Part shown: positions 5,633-6,408 of the stretch, piece by piece
Layout of the letters: the number at the start of each line of letters is the position of its first letter
Position numbering within the stretch: the stretch's first letter is position 1
Source of the DNA: a bacterium
Lineage (GTDB): Bacteria; Bacteroidota; Ignavibacteria; Kapaibacteriales; UBA2268
DNA: 6,408 nucleotides
Reading direction: 5' to 3'
Assembly (NCBI GenBank): GCA_030426865.1
Contig: JAUHXN010000168.1
Coordinates: 1-6,408, forward strand
The notes under the pieces: model-generated
What the model was told of the DNA's origin: nothing
Seen by the model: only the letters and a program-made list of their open reading frames with translations
Database searches by the model: none
Made by a program: the position numbers and the translations under genes

Positions 5633-6127
5633 CCAATTTTCATTTAATATATTTTCTTTTTCGTGAGTTCTAAGTATTATTTCAGCAAGCTCTCTTACTG
5701 CGCCGTTTCCAGCTTTTGATTGACAAACATAATCTGCTACGTGTTTTATAGCGTCAACTGCATCAGCAGGGCATGCCGAAAATCCAACTAGATTCATAGC
5801 ATGTAAATCATTTACATCGTCACCCATGAAAGCAATTTCTTTCAATTCTAATTCCATTTCTTCTGCTAACAATTTAACTGCATCAGTTTTATTATGACAA
5901 CCCAAGACAGTAGAATCGACTCCAAGTTTCTTCGCTCTAGCAGCAGCAATTGGTGAATCTTCGCTTGTCATAACAGCAATTTTGAAACCTGCCTTTTTTA
6001 GAAGAACAATTCCCATTCCATCTTTAACATGGAATTTTTTCATAACCTCTCCTTCAGCAGTATAATACATACCACCATCGGTCATTGTTCCATCTACATC
6101 TAATATTATTAACTTTACATGTTCCAA
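5630..6127 (-). CDS. KdsC-like HAD phosphatase (KDO-8-P or related sugar-acid phosphatase)
   Basis: The 165-residue product is a complete C0-type HAD hydrolase of the KdsC family, which removes phosphate from 3-deoxy-D-manno-octulosonate 8-phosphate in lipopolysaccharide core synthesis. Motif I is DVDGTMTDGG (Asp10 nucleophile, Asp12 acid/base), motif II MTSED (53-57), motif III Lys80 in HNKTDAVKLL, and motif IV GDDVND (102-107). The family features VKDGMGI (34-40) and GNGAVRE (140-146) are also present. Motif II differs from the usual TGR-type of E. coli KdsC, so a nonulosonate (sialic-acid-like) phosphate is an alternative substrate; for that reason I give no symbol. The start is a TTG at 6127, because an in-frame TAA lies six codons upstream and no early ATG exists; only a weak GGA nine bases upstream supports it. 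It heads a unit with the YtxH-type and coiled-coil genes and is divergent from prmA. Confidence 0.88.
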   Translation of the reverse strand: MEHVKLIILDVDGTMTDGGMYYTAEGEVMKKFHVKDGMGIVLLKKAGFKIAVMTSEDSPIAAARAKKLGVDSTVLGCHNKTDAVKLLAEEMELELKEIAFMGDDVNDLHAMNLVGFSACPADAVDAIKHVADYVCQSKAGNGAVRELAEIILRTHEKENILNENW

Positions 6128-6194
6128 TTTATCATATCCAGTTTATTTTAATATTCTATTTTCCTAACTTTACAAAAATCATAAAGGGTAATTT
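6128..6194. promoter_or_regulatory. Divergent intergenic region between the kdsC-like gene and prmA
   Basis: This 67-base AT-rich gap must hold the start signals for the two genes reading away from each other. On the plus strand TAACTTTA (7 of 8 positions of TAnnTTTG when the free positions are counted as matches) is the best -7-like element for prmA, without a clear upstream partner. On the minus strand I see only weak TTGTAA-type matches. Individual promoters cannot be named with confidence. Confidence 0.4.
6184..6188 (+). promoter_or_regulatory. Shine-Dalgarno site supporting the prmA TTG start
   Basis: AAGGG stands six bases before the TTG at 6195-6197, a standard spacing. An in-frame TAA overlaps this spacer (6189-6191), so translation cannot start further upstream, and no in-frame ATG follows in the visible part. 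Confidence 0.7.
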
Positions 6195-6408
6195 TTGAAA
6201 AACTATATTGCTGTTAAATTATACGTTCCTGAGGAACACCAAGATACATATATTTCATTAATCTCAGATTTGGAGTTCACAGGGATAGAACAAGTCAACG
6301 ATGAAATAACAATCAATTTCCTTGCCAATAACTATAACGAAATAATAAATAATGAATTGTTAGATGCTAGTAAAAACCTAGGGTTTGAGACTAGATTAAT
6401 ATCAATCA
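6195..6408 (+). CDS. prmA: Probable ribosomal protein L11 methyltransferase, N-terminal part only
   Basis: The open frame runs from a TTG start to the right edge (71 complete codons). The product begins MKNYIAVKLYVPEEHQDTYI and continues SLISDLEFTGIEQVNDEITI, then a segment ending GFETRLISI. Alternating beta strands and a 'L.F.GIEQ..DEI' segment fit the small N-terminal L11-binding domain of PrmA as seen in FCB bacteria. PrmA trimethylates ribosomal protein L11 in the cytoplasm. The catalytic SAM-binding domain lies outside the window, so the call rests on the N-terminal pattern alone and could be wrong. The gene is divergent from the kdsC-like gene. The start is supported by AAGGG six bases upstream and a TAA just before it in frame. 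Confidence 0.65.
   Translation, partial: MKNYIAVKLYVPEEHQDTYISLISDLEFTGIEQVNDEITINFLANNYNEIINNELLDASKNLGFETRLISI

Noticed and set aside
5622..5636. Five-residue N-terminal extension of the YtxH-type protein from a TTG
   Set aside because: The AGGAG five bases before the ATG at 5621 fixes a better start; the TTG has no Shine-Dalgarno.
1..6408. Mobile element, CRISPR array, tRNA, phage or defence system
   Set aside because: No repeat arrays, transposase-like frames, terminal inverted repeats or tRNA-like folds were seen; the genes are core housekeeping functions in a conserved order.

Overview
This window looks like ordinary core chromosome from a low-GC Gram-negative bacterium, most likely in or near the Bacteroidota/Chlorobiota/Ignavibacteriota (FCB) group. 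That placement is inferred from three things. The gene order rplM-rpsI-rpsB-tsf and a KdsC-type phosphatase both fit. A TTTG/TAnnTTTG-like promoter precedes rplM. Shine-Dalgarno use is mixed: clear for rplM, rpsI, rpsB, ytxH and prmA, but absent or poor for tsf, mutL and the small membrane-protein gene. That mix fits a basal FCB lineage better than classic Bacteroidia. I see no mobile element, CRISPR array, tRNA or rRNA.

Layout. From right to left on the minus strand: (1) a three-gene unit at 6127-4715, made of a KdsC-like HAD phosphatase, a YtxH-type glycine-zipper membrane protein and a single-pass coiled-coil protein resembling DUF948, closed by a strong hairpin at 4676-4707; (2) mutL at 4615-2807, which encodes a mismatch-repair ATPase whose C-terminal nuclease motif is badly degraded; (3) a ribosomal/translation operon rplM (L13), rpsI (S9), rpsB (S2) and tsf (EF-Ts, cut off by the left window edge), with a promoter candidate just after mutL. 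On the plus strand at the right edge, divergent from the kdsC-like gene, is the 5' end of a probable prmA (ribosomal protein L11 methyltransferase). No gene-free gap exceeds about 110 bases.

How it works together. The translation genes form one unit. It has a structured rpsI-rpsB spacer that may be an autoregulatory S2 leader, and a terminator-like hairpin between rpsB and tsf that may set the S2:EF-Ts ratio. Three genes (rplM, the kdsC-like gene and prmA) appear to start with TTG, two of them with good ribosome-binding sites.

I found no convincing new multi-gene system. The observations most worth a second look are the rpsB leader, the degenerate MutL nuclease motif, the rpsB-tsf attenuator and the TTG starts.
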